Positions 1 through 13,031 are shown, counted from the stretch's first letter. The stretch is DNA of 64,000 nt from Plotosus lineatus (GCA_024760905.1 CM045737.1:17244848-17308847); one strand, 5' to 3'. Notes: generated by a model from the sequence alone, not told the origin. Made by a program: numbers and translations.

Positions 1-2905
1 GCATCTTCTTCTCTTACACCAACGACCTTCATGTCCTCCTTTACCACATCCATGAATCGTCTCTTTGGTCTTCCTCTAGGCCTTTTGCCTGGTAGTTCCA
101 GCCTCAGCATCCTATTACCAATATACTCACTATCCCTCCTCTGTACATGTCCAAACCATCTCAATCTAGCCTCTCTGACTTTGTCTCCAAAACGTCTTAC
201 ATGTGCTGTCCCTCTGGCGTACTCATTCCTAATCCTATCCATCCTCGTTACTCCCAAAGAGAACCTCAACATTTTCATCTCTGCTACCTCCAACTCTGCC
301 TCCTGTCTTTTCCCCAGGGCCACTGTTTCTAACCCATACAGCATCGTTGGCCCCAACACCCGTTTTGTACACTTTTCCTTTCATTTTGCCCGATACCCTC
401 TATCACACATCACACCAGACACTTTTCTCCAACCATTCCAACCTGCCTGCACACGCTTCTTGACCTCTTTTCCACACTCGCCATTGCTCTGGATTGTTGA
501 GCCTAAGTACTTAAAATCCTCCACCTTTCTTATCTCTGCTCCCTGTAATCTCACCGTTCCTCTTTGGTCCTTGGCATTCATGCACATGTACTCTGTCTTA
601 CTGAGGCTAATCTTCATTCCCCTCCTTTCCAGGGCATACCTCCACCTCTCTAGATTTTCCTGCACTTGTTCTCTGCTCTCACTACAGATTACAATGTCAT
701 CTGCAAACATCATAGTCCATGGGGAATCTTGTCTAACCTGCAAATCTGTCAGCCTGTCCATCACCATAGCTTGAACAAGAAGGGGCTGAGAGCTGACCCT
801 TGATGCAGTCCCACCTCCACCTTGAACTCTTCTGTCACAATCGACAGCACACCTCACCACTGTCTTACATCTCTCATACATGTCCTGCACCACTCTAACA
901 TACTTCTCTGCCACTCCAGACTTCCTCATGCAATACCACAGTTCTTCTCTCGGCACCCCTGTCATATGCTTTCTCCAGATCCACAAAGGCACAATGCAGC
1001 TCCGTCTGACCTTCTCTGTACTTCTGCATTAACGTCCTCAAGGCAAACACTGCAGCTGTGGTGCTCTTTCTGAGCATGAAACCAAACTGGTGTTCACAAA
1101 TGCTGACTTCTGGCCTTAGTCTAGCTTCCACTACTCTTTCCCATAACTTGATCGTATGGCTCATCAACTTTATCCGTCTGTAGTTGCCACAACTCTGCAC
1201 GTCTCCTTGTTCTTAAAAATGGGCACCAGCACACTTCTCCTCCATTCCTCTGGCATCCTCTCACTCTCTAAGACCTTGTTAAATGTTCTTGTCAGAAAAT
1301 CTACTGCTACCTCTCCTAGACACTTCCATACCTCCACCGGTATGTCATCAGGACCAACTGCCTTTCCATTCTTCATCCTCTTCAATGCCCTCCTCACTTC
1401 ACCCTTACTAATCTTTGCTACTTCCTGGTCCTCAACGGTCACCTCTTCTACTCTTTTCTCTCTCATTTTTCCTCATTCATCAGCTCTTCAAAGTACTCTT
1501 TCCATCTTCCCAGCACACTTCTGTCATCAGTCAATACATTTCCCTCTCTGTCCTTTATCAATCTAACTTGCTGCACGTCCTTCCCATCTCTATTTCTCTG
1601 CTGCCAACCTGTATAAATCATTTTCTCCTCCTTACTTTCCAGCCGAGCATACAAGTCATCAAGCGCACTCTGTTTGGCCTTTGACACTGCTACCTTTGCC
1701 TTACGCTGTGTCTCCTGTACTCCTGTTTACTCTCTTCGGTTTTCTCAATGTCCCACTTCTTCTTAGCTAATCTCTTCCTTTGTACACACTCCTGCACTTC
1801 CTCATTCCACCACCAAGTCTCCTTATCTACTTTTCTTCCAGATGACACACCAAATATTCTCCTACCTGTCTCCCTGATCACATTCGCTGTAGTTGTCCAG
1901 TCATCTGGAAGCACTTCCTGACCACCCAAAGCCTGTTTCAACTCCTCCTTGAAGACAACCCGACACTCTTCCTTTTCAACTTCCACCACTTTGTCTTCTG
2001 CTCTGCCTTTGCCTTCTTCACCTTCCTCACCATCAGCATCATCCTGCACACCACCATCCTATGCTGTTTGGCAACACTCTCACCCGCTACTACTTTGCAG
2101 TCACTGACTTCCTTTAAATTACATCGCCTGCACAAGATGTAGTCTACCTGTGTGCTCCTACCTCCGCTTTTATAAGTCACCCTATGCTCCTCTCTCTTCT
2201 GGAAGAAAGTATTCACCACAGCCATTTCCATCCTTTTGCAAAATCTACCAACATCTGTCCTTCTGCGTTCCTGTCCTGGATACCAAACCTACCCATCACT
2301 TCCTCGTCCCTCTGTTTCCTGCACCAACATGTCCATTGAAGTCTGCCCCAATGACCACTCTTTTCACCTCTGGGGGTACTCTGCATCACTTCATCTAACT
2401 CCCTCCAGAATCTCTCCTTCTCTTCTGCTCACATCCTGTCTGTGGGGCATAAGCACTAACAACATTGACCATCACACCTTTAATTTCTAACCCAGAGACT
2501 CATCACTCTGTCTGACACTCTTTTCACTTCTAGAACATTCCTGGCAAACTCCTCCTTCAAGATGACTCCGACTCCATTTCTCTTCCCATCCACACCGTGA
2601 TAAAACAGCTTAAACCCTGCTCCTATGCTTCTAGCCTTGCGACCTTTCCACCTGGTCTCCTGAACACACAGTATGTCCACCTTCCTCCTCTGCATCATGT
2701 CAGCCAGCTCTCTACCTTTTCCTGTCATAGTTCCAATATTCAAAGTCCCTACTTTCAGTCCTAGACTCATGCCTTTCCTCTTCTCTCTCTGGCAACGGAC
2801 ACGCCTCCCGCCTCTCCTTCTTCGACGTCTTCGACCAACAGTAGTCCAATTTCCATCAGCACCCTGTTGGTTGACGGCACTGATGGCGGTCGTTGTTAAC
2901 GGACG
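1..2905 (-). mobile_element. RTE-type non-LTR retrotransposon (LINE A), broken
   Basis: Reading the minus strand from right to left, conceptual translation gives an AP-endonuclease start (KVDILCVQETRWKG, about 2620-2680), the endonuclease C-terminal part (TQVDYILCRR, about 2125-2155), then a reverse transcriptase with a MMFADD catalytic motif at 696-713. The reading frame changes many times, so the copy is dead. The left edge of the window cuts it: position 1 corresponds to a point about 60 bases before the 3' end, judged from the related copies at 19974 and 23589. The 5' end stops near 2905, directly against a truncated MITE. The clade (RTE) is inferred from the endonuclease-RT layout and recalled fish relatives, not from a search. 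Confidence 0.85.
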
Positions 2906-3107
2906 TTGATGGCGGACGTATATGTACATGTATGTGTATATAATATCAAGAAATACATATTCAATGCTATAAATGCTTATAATAACAATTAAACATAAAC
3001 AAAAATAACAAGATGGTATTGCATGAAAAGAGGACGACACACATACGTGTACGCGTGCAGATGTGCGTGCACTCACAGATGCAACAACGTAAGTAGTTTT
3101 GATGGGC

Positions 3108-3141
<34 letters not shown>

Positions 3142-3301
3142 ATAATTTGGCCTTGTTTTTGTGACCTTTTCACTTATTCTTCCTTAATTTCCTTATTTTT
3201 TTTAATTCGATGAATATTTATTTATTTATTTTAAAAAAATAATAAAAAAGTGATGCACTGAAGCCACATGAATTGAAGCGCGAAGTAGCGAGGGATCCCT
3301 G
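2906..3301 (+). mobile_element. MITE family M1, left-truncated copy
   Basis: This matches the interior and right end of the M1 family (complete copies at 16707, 27500 and 44957) and ends in GAGGGATCCCTG followed by TA. The left terminal repeat is missing where LINE A begins, which suggests that LINE A inserted into this MITE or that a deletion joined them. It includes a poly-T run at about 3112-3139. Confidence 0.8.
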
Positions 3302-3889
3302 TATACAGTTCTGAATTGTATATTAGTTCATAAAGTACTGCACAGGAAGTGTAATCTGATTGGTTCAAAATTACATTTCTTCACGATTTTTGTCACAGTA
3401 ACTTGCAGCAAGCACTGTCAATGGAAAAATAAGCCATAAAGATCTATTTTGGTTTGTTTTTCTTGTAGGTTAGGGTAGCTTTCTGCTCCTCAGGGCTTGG
3501 TGGATGTCACTGAGTTAGATGGAGGGTGAAGGAGCTAGAACGTCAATTCATCGGCATCTACCTTGCTTTTGGTGTATTGTTGGTAAATCTGCGTGGTATG
3601 TGTAATACTCTGCCTGTGATCCTGATGAGACCCTGAAGAGATAATGCATGAAACTTTTTTTTTTTTTTTTTCCCCCCAATCTGGATTTGAATGTTTCTTT
3701 CTTTGTAGGAGTTTTCATACAGCAAGAACAAAACTAGACACTTCTCCCATTAGATGCTGTTATTAATTCGTGTCCAGACATTTAAAAGGAAGTGCTATTG
3801 TTGGTCCTTACTGTAATAAAAATGGAATTAGCAAGAAAGTGGTTTAATGTTAAACTTTGGAGATTTAAAATAAGGGTTCATAATAAAAA

Positions 3890-4885
3890 AGGGTGACACA
3901 GTGGCACAGTGGTTAGCACTTACACCCCAGAGCAAGAAGACCGCATGCTGTCCCCGTGCTTGTGTGGGTTTCCTCCAGGTACAGTGGTACCTCACCTTAC
4001 GAAATTAATCCGTTCCAGAGCCTTTTTCTTAACCTGGATTTTTCGTAAATTTAACCGCATTTTACATGTAAAACGTGTGATTCGTTCCAAGGCCCCCAAT
4101 ACTACCCCCTGAACCCTTTAAAAATTATAAAAGCATACCTTTTAAGACCTTTGCGATATAACTCGATCGCATGCCACCCGCCCGCTTCTTCTTTTCACTC
4201 GCACTGGAAATCACACCCGTGTGTGTGTGCGCGCGTGCGCGTACGCGTGTTGACCATGTCCTCTTAAGAGTTATAATCTTACAAATGTTTATGGAAGGTT
4301 AAAAGCAATGAGCACATTCAAAAATCTCATGAAACAACAGTAACTCTGTCCTTTACACGAAAAGCATTATGGGAGATGCAGCTCCATAATAACCAATGGG
4401 AGGCCAGTGGGGCGGGATGTTGGGAGATAGCCAATGGGAGGGAGCTGCGGCATCCCTCCTAGCCAATGGGAGGCCAGCGGGCTGGGATTTTGGAAGCTAG
4501 TTATGGGAAAGCAGCTCGTGCATTGTTTGAATGTTTGAATGGCGTGTTTGGCGCATTTCTTTCGGAGAACTTGTTTCATATACAGAGACAAAAAATTTTG
4601 GAAAATGTTTTTCGTAACCTGGATTTTTCGTTTGCTGGGACTATCGTAAGGTGAGGTACAACTGTACTTTAGTTTCCTCCCAAAATAAAAAAAAAACATG
4701 CACAATAGGCTGTTCGGTGGCTCCAAGTCACCTGTAGGTATAAGTGTGAGTGTAAATGGTTGTATGTGTGTTGGCTCTGCAATGACCTTGAGAGCTGTTT
4801 AAAGTGTACCCTTCCTTTCCCAGAGTCGGCTGAGATAGGCTATAATTAAATGATAGATGATTATAAGGCTTATAAAATGCATGAA
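3890..4885 (+). mobile_element. SINE family A copy split by a MITE
   Basis: The head (3890-3980) has a tRNA-like A-box (TGGCACAGTGG) and runs to the CCTCCAGGTA segment. The body and tail resume at 4665 (TACTTTAGTTTCCTCCC) and run to about 4885. The interruption is MITE 3982-4664. Other family A copies have one TA at this point (GGGTACTC); here it is duplicated. Confidence 0.85.
3982..4664. mobile_element. MITE M2, pogo/Tigger-like, TA duplication visible
   Basis: Terminal inverted repeats begin CAGTGGTACCTCACCTTACG on the left; the right end read on the minus strand starts CAGTTGTACCTCACCTTACG. Both sides are flanked by TA. The interior has no coding capacity but shares blocks with MITE M3 at 29196-30881 (CCGTTCCAGAGCC, and a GGCGGGATGTTG segment). 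Assignment to Tc1/mariner (pogo/Tigger) is inferred from the TA target and the terminal-repeat style. Confidence 0.85.
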
Positions 4886-4889
4886 TGAA

Positions 4890-5740
4890 TGAATAAAAAA
4901 ATATTCTGCTCAATCTGAACACTCTGCTAATGATAGCATGACATAGCAAATAAATGAAAGCCGCAATGGAGTCTTCGAAGAATCTAGTTAATGTTTAAAG
5001 GAGTTTCACACCAATTCAGTGTTGATGCATCCATTTGTATTAAATCTTAGCCAATTATAAAAGGAATGCTTATAACAGAAATGCACAGTCAGATGATCAT
5101 CAGAGTCCTCAAAAGTCCCTCTAGAGTGGATTCTGAGTGAATTTAGTTTTAGTCTTTATGTAATGAGTAAGACGAACATCTGTTATCAAGTCTGCTTTGC
5201 AGTGGGAGTTATAGTGCCTGTTTTTACTGCATGCATCTCCGAGTAGGGAAAACTCACAAATTTGGCACAAGTTAATGATATTTCTATGTTCCAGCTGGTT
5301 ATGCATCACAGCCCTGTGGACAAGTGGCTCAGAATGACTTCTCATATAATAGTGAAGATTCATCAAAAAAAAAAACAACGTCCTTTGTGTAACACAAGAC
5401 ACGAAGAATATGTATTAATCCATCATCAGGAAATTAAAGTGTGAAGCAGCATTTATGCTTTTATCTTTAAATAGACTGATTTATTTATTTTATATAAAAA
5501 AATCAAGTGTCAGCCTGTATAAAGACCTGGAAAAACACTGGCTAATCAAACTATATTTATTGGCACTATTACAGTATACATTAAATTATCTTCAAAATGA
5601 CATGAACTTTTGTATTGTAGATTTTTCTAAGTAGCCAAACCACAACACAAATTACATACGTATTTACTTATTTAAGCCATTAGCTCCAAATTGGAGCATT
5701 TGAACCTTTTGAACAGCCTCCATTGACTCCATAACGCACC
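4890..5740. other. Intergenic, nothing recognised
   Basis: AT-rich single-copy-looking sequence. The short open frames here show no codon pattern or family motif that I recognise. Confidence 0.5.
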
Positions 5741-5744
5741 ACTG

Positions 5745-8480
5745 CTATCATGTTGGAGGTAAGAAGGATCCTTTAGTCAACATAGATATGCAGGTAGAAC
5801 TCCAGACCTTCTTGAGTGAGTTGAAAGCACCACTTCTTCTTCTTCTCCTTTCGGCTTTTTCCCTTTCTCGGAAGTCACCACAGCGAATCGTCTGATTTTT
5901 ACGTCGCATGCCCTTCCTGTCACAACCCTTTAGCAAGGGACAGAAACACGCTGACGGCTTTGCAGCCTACTCTTTACGAAAGTCAGCAATGGTTCTTTTA
6001 CATGCCTCTCACCATAGACAGTGAGAGACATGGCCCGCCTTTGATAACCCAGTTAGCCGCACTTGGGGGGGGGGGAGTGACAACCCTGTGGGGACTCGAA
6101 CCCCCAACCTTAGGATCAGCTATCCTACTCCATATCCATTCGACCACCACTGCCCCACTGAGTTGAAAGCACCACATGCTTTGTTAATTCTAGCTGCCAC
6201 ATCTGCATCCGTACCTCTCTTGAGCTCCACATTTCCAAGATGTCAAGAATTTTGCCTCATAAATATCCATGCCATTTCCACTGATTCTGTTGTTGGTCTT
6301 GGGATTAATCTTGAAGACATTGGCCTTTGCGACATTGGTAAACATGCGGGCCTTTCTAGATGTAACTCCCAGCACACTGGTTTTTCTTTGCATCTGTGAT
6401 CTTGAGTGGGATAACAAGGCAAAGTCATCCGCATAATCCAGTTGTTGAGTATGAGTCCAGTATACCTCGTTCTTACCATCACTTGTAGATGACTTCATTA
6501 CCCAGTCAATTGCTCAGAGGAATAAGAAAGGCAAAAGGAGACATCCCTGTCTTACTCCAGTTTTCACTTCGAAAGTTTCTGACAGTTGACCTTCATGGAA
6601 GGTTAGGCAGGTCGTGCCATTGTATGAGTTCCTCATGATGTTGATGAACTCCTGTTGGATGCCTTAATGTCCTAGTAATTTCCATAGAAAGGAATGATAT
6701 AAACTGTTGAAGGCCATTTGATAATCCACAAAACTTGTGTATAATGACGAATTTAATTCCGTAGGCTGTGCGATGATTATGCGAAGAGTAGCTATCTGGT
6801 TTGCACTGGATTTCATCTGTCGGAATCTTGCTTGATGTTCGTGAAGTTTCCAATCCACTACCACTTTTAATCTCTCCAACAAGACCTGATTTGAAAACTT
6901 TACTCGCTACGCATTTCAAGGCAATTCCTCAATGATTGTCGTGGTCTCTCAGGTCTCTCTCGTTTGCTAATTTTACAATGACCCCTTACTTCCATTCAGC
7001 CGAAGATTTCCCTCCTTCCAATATGACTGAACACATTGTGTAATGGTGTAAAAGTGATGTCTGCTTTTCAGATGTTGCAGAACCAGCCACCATTCCTTAC
7101 GGGTATTAATTACGCTTCTGATCTCTGCTGTGGATGGTGCATTCCAATTCACCGATAATCGATATTCAGCTTCTGACAAATTAGTTACTCTTTAGGACAG
7201 ACTTCTTCCGCATTTTCAGCTGTTCCTCTGCGATGGTCCCATGTTTGTCTTTGATGGTATGGTTAGTATGACAAAATTTCCCTGCTAACATGGTTGTGTA
7301 ATGGATATTTTTTAGACCCTTTGCTGCTGCAGTCTCCGCTTCTTTTGCTACGCTCTCACTATAGTTTGTCTTGTTGTTTCGTGCACCTCTTCTAACTTCC
7401 TTGTTCGCTGCGCTGTATTGTTTCTGTGCCTGCATCTTTTTGACATGTGTTCTGGTGTTGCTCAGCTGCTCTTTTAGACTCTTCCTTACTTGGACTTTCT
7501 TCAGCCTCCAAACAGATCCACTCCTCGTTGGATTGCTGCTTTCCCAAAGTATCCTCACAAGTATTAATTCATGCGTTCTTCAGATGTTGCCAGTGTGTGT
7601 CAATTTTCATCTTCAATGTCATGCAGGGCCTGGAACCTATTCCGAAGATTCATCTGAAATGATTCTGAAACTGGTGGATCTTTGAGGTTTGCCACATTAT
7701 ACATATTTGACTCAATTTCATTGTTGAGCGTAACCAGCATAACACCTTTTCAACTAGGTGATGGTCGCTACCAACATCTGCTCCCCTCATGACGTTGACA
7801 TCATTAATTGTTCTTCTAAACTTATAGGCAATACAAAAATAATTTGTTTTTTTTGTTTATCTGGAGAACGCCAAGTTTCTTTATGAACCATTTTGTGTGG
7901 AAATATACTCCCTCCAATGACCATATAATTGTTGCCACAAAAATCTGCAAAAAGTTCTTCATTTCCATTCATCTCACCTAATCCATGTCTACCCATAATA
8001 GTCTCATGCGCCATGTTATCGGTTCCTATCTTGACATTCATATCTCCCATGGGAATCTTGACTTCTTTCCCACCGTCTTGCAATGCAACTTTGAGGTGAG
8101 TTGTAAGATGCTTCCTTGGCTGAATCCGCTTGAATGGTTGGGCAAAACACCAGATGATTCTAATGTTAATTCTACCAAGTGAGGTCTTGAAGAGAGCGGT
8201 TATAAGTCAGGTGTTAATTGGCTCCCAGCTAATTAATGGCTTAAAGGTGTGCTTGGTAATCGTAAAGGCCACTCCTTGAGTGAGCGGTGCATTCTGGGCC
8301 TCGTGACCTGAATATAATAAGGTCTCAACTGAAGCTAGCTTAACATATCAGCCTGTGTCCAACAAACTTCACTGAGGCCCAGAACCTCAAGGTTGTAATT
8401 TTTCATTTCTTCTACAATGATTGATTGATCACGTTCCAAGTACCCAATGTGGTGTTTGGGCTAGAAGTGAGAAGGCTGAT
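5745..8480 (-). mobile_element. Non-LTR retrotransposon (LINE D) with intact YADD, interrupted by a SINE
   Basis: On the minus strand, right to left: an endonuclease start (LGTWNV near 8450), an endonuclease core (IPMGDMNVKIGTDN, about 8030-8070), a linker, then reverse transcriptase with QLDYADDFALLSHS near 6400-6440. The RT C-terminal part continues to GAFNSLKKVWSSTC at about 5790-5830, on the far side of a SINE insertion (5834-6158). Several frameshifts and stops break the ORF, although the YADD catalytic tetrad is preserved. It belongs to a different family from LINE A and LINE C. No 3' terminal repeat was identified, so the 3' end is probably truncated near 5745. Confidence 0.8.
5834..6158 (-). 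mobile_element. SINE family B, 17-bp target-site duplication
   Basis: Minus strand: tRNA-like head at the right end with B-box GGTTCGAGTCCC, tail at the left end. It is flanked by a perfect direct repeat TGAGTTGAAAGCACCAC at 5817-5833 and 6159-6175, inside LINE D. The SINE is therefore younger than LINE D. Confidence 0.92.
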
Positions 8481-8655
8481 CAGCCACTGAAGGTCCCTCG
8501 GCTTTGCCTCTGATACCTCATACTCCTTGAAAGGCTTGCTCTGGCCTGGATGTCAGTTGTCATATCTGTACTTGTTGATAATTCTGTGATCAGCATTATC
8601 CACCTAGGAGGTGATTGGCCTGCCAGGTTTCACCAGATCCCTGTTTTATGTATAC

Positions 8656-8763
<108 letters not shown>

Positions 8764-8801
8764 AAAGGACAGGACAAAGACTTTCTATTGAAACTCCATT
8801 T

Positions 8802-8856
8802 ATCACTACAGATCTGTTTCGAGGGGTGGTGAAACCATCCTCTCTCTTCAGGTGAT
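8802..8856 (-). ncRNA. Hammerhead ribozyme motif, type I, minus strand
   Basis: This is the mirror image of the motif at 8900-8954, encoded by the left arm of the palindrome. All core elements are present: CTGAAGA, a stem II hairpin, GAAA, a short palindromic stem III, a TA cleavage dinucleotide, and a five-pair stem I (ATCAC/GTGAT). Confidence 0.7.
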
Positions 8857-8899
8857 TATAGAAGAATCTTCTTAGAATTCTTTATAGAATTCTTCTATA

Positions 8900-8954
8900 A
8901 TCACCTGAAGAGAGAGGATGGTTTCACCACCCCTCGAAACAGATCTGTAGTGAT
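8900..8954 (+). ncRNA. Hammerhead ribozyme motif, type I, plus strand
   Basis: Stem I 5' strand ATCAC (8900-8904) pairs with GTGAT (8950-8954). The core CTGAAGA is at 8905-8911 and fits the CUGANGA consensus. Stem II is 8912-8935: GAG/CTC outer pairs, GG/CC, then TGGT/ACCA closed by a TTC loop. GAAA is at 8936-8939. Stem III is CAGATCTG (8940-8947), a self-complementary octamer that can form two or three pairs plus the A-U closing pair. The cleavage position would follow A8949 (GUA triplet). All conserved catalytic-core bases are present. A GUA site and a very short stem III may make it slow or dimer-dependent; that is inference from known retroelement hammerheads. Confidence 0.72.
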
Positions 8955-9050
8955 AAATGGAGTTTCAATAGAAAGTCTTTGTCCTGTCCTTTTGTTATTT
9001 GCTCTACCAAAAAGTATTGAGCACTCTCCTACGGAAGGATCTACTCAGAA

Positions 9051-9051
<1 letters not shown>

Positions 9052-9126
<75 letters not shown>
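9052..9126. repeat. (CT)n(TA)n microsatellite
   Basis: A CT run passes directly into a TA run and bounds the right flank of the ribozyme module. Confidence 0.97.
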
Positions 9127-9129
<3 letters not shown>

Positions 9130-10830
9130 GTTGTTACACTGTTTGTTTCTTTTTTTTCAGGCCCAGAAGAGGTTCCCTCTCAGCTTGACCTCTTACTGAA
9201 TGTATGACAAATGCAGAATTGACCGTTGCCCCCACCTCCACCAGAACCCTCCCCCAACAAACATGAATACACATACCCACACATGATTTCCCTTCTAGTT
9301 GTCCCATCTGGTGCTGTCGATTGTGTTTTGATCCAGCCTGGCTTCTCGTTGTCATGGAGATGCTTCCTCAATACAATACCCCTGGCTCATTAATGATTCT
9401 TCCTAAAACATTCTGAGCACCATGTCATGATCTGCCAGACAACCCGAGCATGTATGTGTTTGTGTGTCTGTAGGAAATATGGACATGAAGATCTTACTCC
9501 ATACAAGAGAATCTAAACATCTTCCATGCATAATCATTGAGACATTTAACATGCCTGATATTTAATTAGTTACACTTTCTTGTATATAAATGTCCCGGGG
9601 ATTAATTTTCAGTTTTTCTGGATATGCACAGTACTCAAAATGCATCTGAGACTGGAGGGTGAGGTTGGGATTATGGCTAAGGGGGGGATATCATGACATC
9701 ATCCCACAGTGTTTCTCTAGTTCACGGAGGTGGCTCTTCAATGGACAAAGAAAACACTTCCTTGGCAAGTATAAAGAGGCAATCGAGTTCTGAGAGCCAG
9801 AGCCTCCTGTTTCAGAGTGGCCAGCTTTTATATTGGAGTTGAATAACACCACTGTGCATCTGAAACCTTTTCATGTGCCACTGTACTACTACGACTACGG
9901 TCAGGGTTTCATCCTGTGCTGATCTGAGGTCAGCTTTGTTTTCTATCCAACTGATTGCATGCCCTAGGTGAGCTCAACTGGGGCAAGAACATTCCATTGC
10001 CCCCGTCTAACCCTCCTCTGTTTTATAAGACGGCATGAGTGTGCAGATCAGAGAGGGTTGTGAGAGCAGCGTGAACATTACTCACACGACGCAGGATAGA
10101 GCAGAGACGGTGAAGTAAACAACAACACGGAGTCTGATGTTTTGTAACACAGCTCATATTTATCGATGATCCATTTCACTCTCATTAGCCTTTTGGCAAT
10201 AAATGATTTGTGTTTTATTCATAGACAGCACATGTAAGTGGCTCAGGATTTTGGAAAATGCAAATTTGCATGTGTTAAATTCAACAGTTTTTGACTGCAG
10301 TGCTTTTATACGCAGTGATGGTGTGTATGCAGGTGAGAGGTAAAAAAACAAAACAAATGGCGTGTCATCCTCTGCTGTGTTCTCACTGCTCCTCCTGTGA
10401 TGCTGCTTCAACATCAGCTCAGATGACGTCACAAGCCTTGCCTTTCTGTGCGCTTGCTCAGTTATGATTTTGGCCAAGCATCTAAATCTATATACATTAG
10501 TGTGGGTATATAATATCGGTTATATACTGTATTTTTGGCTGACCTAGCCAGGGTATTCATGGTCAAGCTGATCTTACGGTCATGATTCCATTTCATTTTC
10601 TCTAAATCAATGATGGGTTTGAGCTGTGCAGCATCCAATATTGAGAGAAGGATCAATGAAGTGGATAAACATGATTACAGGCATCTGAAAAACACCAGAC
10701 ATCCAGAATGGTAGATGATGAACTAATTGGAGAAAGACTTTTTTTTTTTTAATATATAATCAGGGAAAATCATTCGTCATTGAATTGTTAATCCTATTAC
10801 CGGTAGGGTCGTGGGCATGTATCTCATTTG
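9130..10830. other. Intergenic, nothing recognised
   Basis: No exon-like frame, tRNA or repeat family was identified. The short frames here lack recognisable motifs. Confidence 0.45.
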
Positions 10831-10834
10831 ACAC

Positions 10835-11450
10835 TAACTGAAGACAGGGTTCACCCTGAACAACTGGCCAGAACACTGCAGGACCAATAACAACCATTCA
10901 CACTCACACCTACCGAACAGCCAATTAGCCGCCGCCTTCTTTTCGGCTTTTTTCCTTTATCAGGGGTCGCCACAGCGAATCATCTGATTCGCATGTTTGA
11001 TTTGGCATAGGTTTTTACGTCAGATGCCCTTCCTGACACAACCCTTTAGCAAGGGGCAGAAACACACTGACGGCTTTGCAGCTGCTCTTAACGAAAGTCA
11101 GCAATGGTTCCTTTACATGAACCTCTCACCATAGACAGTGAGAGACCGGGCCGGCCTTTGATAACCCAGTTAGCTGCACTGTGGGGACAGTGACAACCTT
11201 GTGGAGAGTGGGACTCGAACCCCCAACCTTAGGATCAGTGATCCAACGCCCTATACCACCAGACCACGACTGCACTTGAACAGCCAATTACTGTAGTCTC
11301 ATGCGCATAAATTTTGGACTGTATGAGGAAATCGGAGAAAACCCATGCAAGCACAGGAAGCTCATCGAGCCTGAGAATCGAACATAAGACCTTCTTGCTG
11401 TGAGATAGATGTTCTAACCCCTGTGCCACGCAGATTACTAACAATGGTTC
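10835..11450 (-). mobile_element. SINE family A, interrupted by SINE B
   Basis: Minus-strand family A. Tail-side body is at about 10835-10927; head-side sequence, with the TGCTGTGAG / AAGGTC head segment in reverse, is at 11278-11450. SINE B (10928-11277) splits it. Confidence 0.75.
10928..11277 (-). mobile_element. SINE family B nested in SINE A, 13-bp duplication
   Basis: Full-length family B in minus orientation. The direct repeat GAACAGCCAATTA occurs at 10915-10927 and again at 11278-11290, which shows target-primed insertion into the older SINE A. Confidence 0.9.
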
Positions 11451-11635
11451 TCTTGCACACGAGGCTAATCGTTCCAAATTGCCACTGGGTGGAATTGTGA
11501 GTGTGAATGGTTGTGCATGTGTTGGCCATGACCACGTGCATGGTCTGGTGAGCTGTTCAGGGTGTACCATTTCGGCTGAGATAGGCTTCATCCTCTCCTC
11601 AACCCTGGTGGCTTGTCAAATAAGTGAGTCAGAGG
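11450..11635 (+). mobile_element. SINE family A, diverged body and tail fragment
   Basis: Plus strand. It carries the GTGAGTGTGAATGGTTGTG block and the GAGCTGTTCAGGGTGTACC block typical of the family A body, with a decayed tail and no head. Confidence 0.6.
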
Positions 11636-11639
11636 AATT

Positions 11640-12350
11640 TTAAAATCCACTTCACCCCAACGTACGGAAGCTCCTTCTGTAGGAACTCAGCTAAATTTGT
11701 AAAAAAAAAAAAAAAAAAATCACAAGGAAGACTTTAGCTTCATTATTTATATGAAACGAAACACAGCATTTGTGGAGATGTTTTAGATTCTCAGTCAGGC
11801 TCTTTTAAAACTGCAAACATGCCATCAAAGAGCCCCAGTACACTCATATCCACGACTATAGTTATGTAACACCGAGCTTCCTGGCAAATCTGTACTTGTC
11901 AGGGAAATTTTTTACATCTGTTTATTTATATACATCTACCCAGCTGTTTACATACATGTAATTAAAATGTCCATATATCTATGAAATGATTGCAGATTTG
12001 ATATTTTTCGTGGGTTTATCCTCTCACTGTGTCCTCTACAGCACATTCTGAATGGCTGAATGAAGCAGCGAGATAGAGAGATGTGAGAGGATGCAGGATG
12101 CATACTAACATCCAACCTACCACCAGCACCATCTCCACCTCCTCCTCTTCCTCCTGTCCTCACAGCTTCAGGCTGCTACATGAGTCTGCATTCTTGCAGC
12201 TAATCTATCGGCACGGAAGACATTTTGAAAACGAGGAAACGTAACTATGGAGTGTGATGGCTATATTTGGTTTGCCTGCGTGCACAGAGTGTATAGATTA
12301 TGATCATTACATAACAAGCTTTTAAAACTACAGGAGTAAACAGCTGAGAG
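11640..12350. other. Intergenic, nothing recognised
   Basis: It contains a poly-A run near 11700 and otherwise unremarkable sequence. Confidence 0.4.
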
Positions 12351-12351
12351 G

Positions 12352-12352
<1 letters not shown>

Positions 12353-12419
<67 letters not shown>

Positions 12420-12548
12420 AGGGGAATGGGTTCAAATTTGCAGTACAATGGAGAGTTGCTTTGCACAGTGGGGCGGGTTAAGTAATCTGGGACAACCAAA
12501 CCATGTGATTGTCACCATGACAATAGAGAAGGCTGGAAGGAGAAGAGG

Positions 12549-12606
<58 letters not shown>
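12353..12606. repeat. Two microsatellite blocks, (TG)n(AG)n and (TG)n
   Basis: (TG)n then (AG)n at about 12353-12414, and a second long (TG)n at about 12552-12606. The sequence between them is not repetitive. Confidence 0.95.
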
Positions 12607-12607
<1 letters not shown>

Positions 12608-13031
12608 GTGCTTGCTGTGATACATAGGCCTGCCACAGATCACTCATGATGTAAATTTCAGTAATAGCACATAGCATTGCTACATTATGCGAAAAACCTG
12701 TGCGTTAGCGTTCAGTGATACGATGCCAAGGTCCGTGGTGGACACTAGTTAATAGTTAGGGTTTTTTTTTTTTCTGTACTCTATTCTTTATTTTCTCGTG
12801 AGGCTTCTGGTCCTGAAAATAAAGCCTTACATTATTTATATCTTAAAAAAGGGAAACAAGACCAGCTGACAACCAGCCAGGCAATTATACAAACTAAGTT
12901 CCAGTACGAAAGCCAAGTGCTGGGACATCTGGAACATGTCTCAACATCAGCAATAGCAAATATCTAAAAGGAGGCCGATATAAATATCCATCAGTATGTT
13001 CAAGTATGAAAATAATTTCTGTATATTGGTG

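Noticed and set aside
381..992. RT-like open frames in 1-2900, 5.7-8.5 kb and 32-35 kb as host genes
   Set aside because: They belong to non-LTR retrotransposons and are broken by frameshifts.
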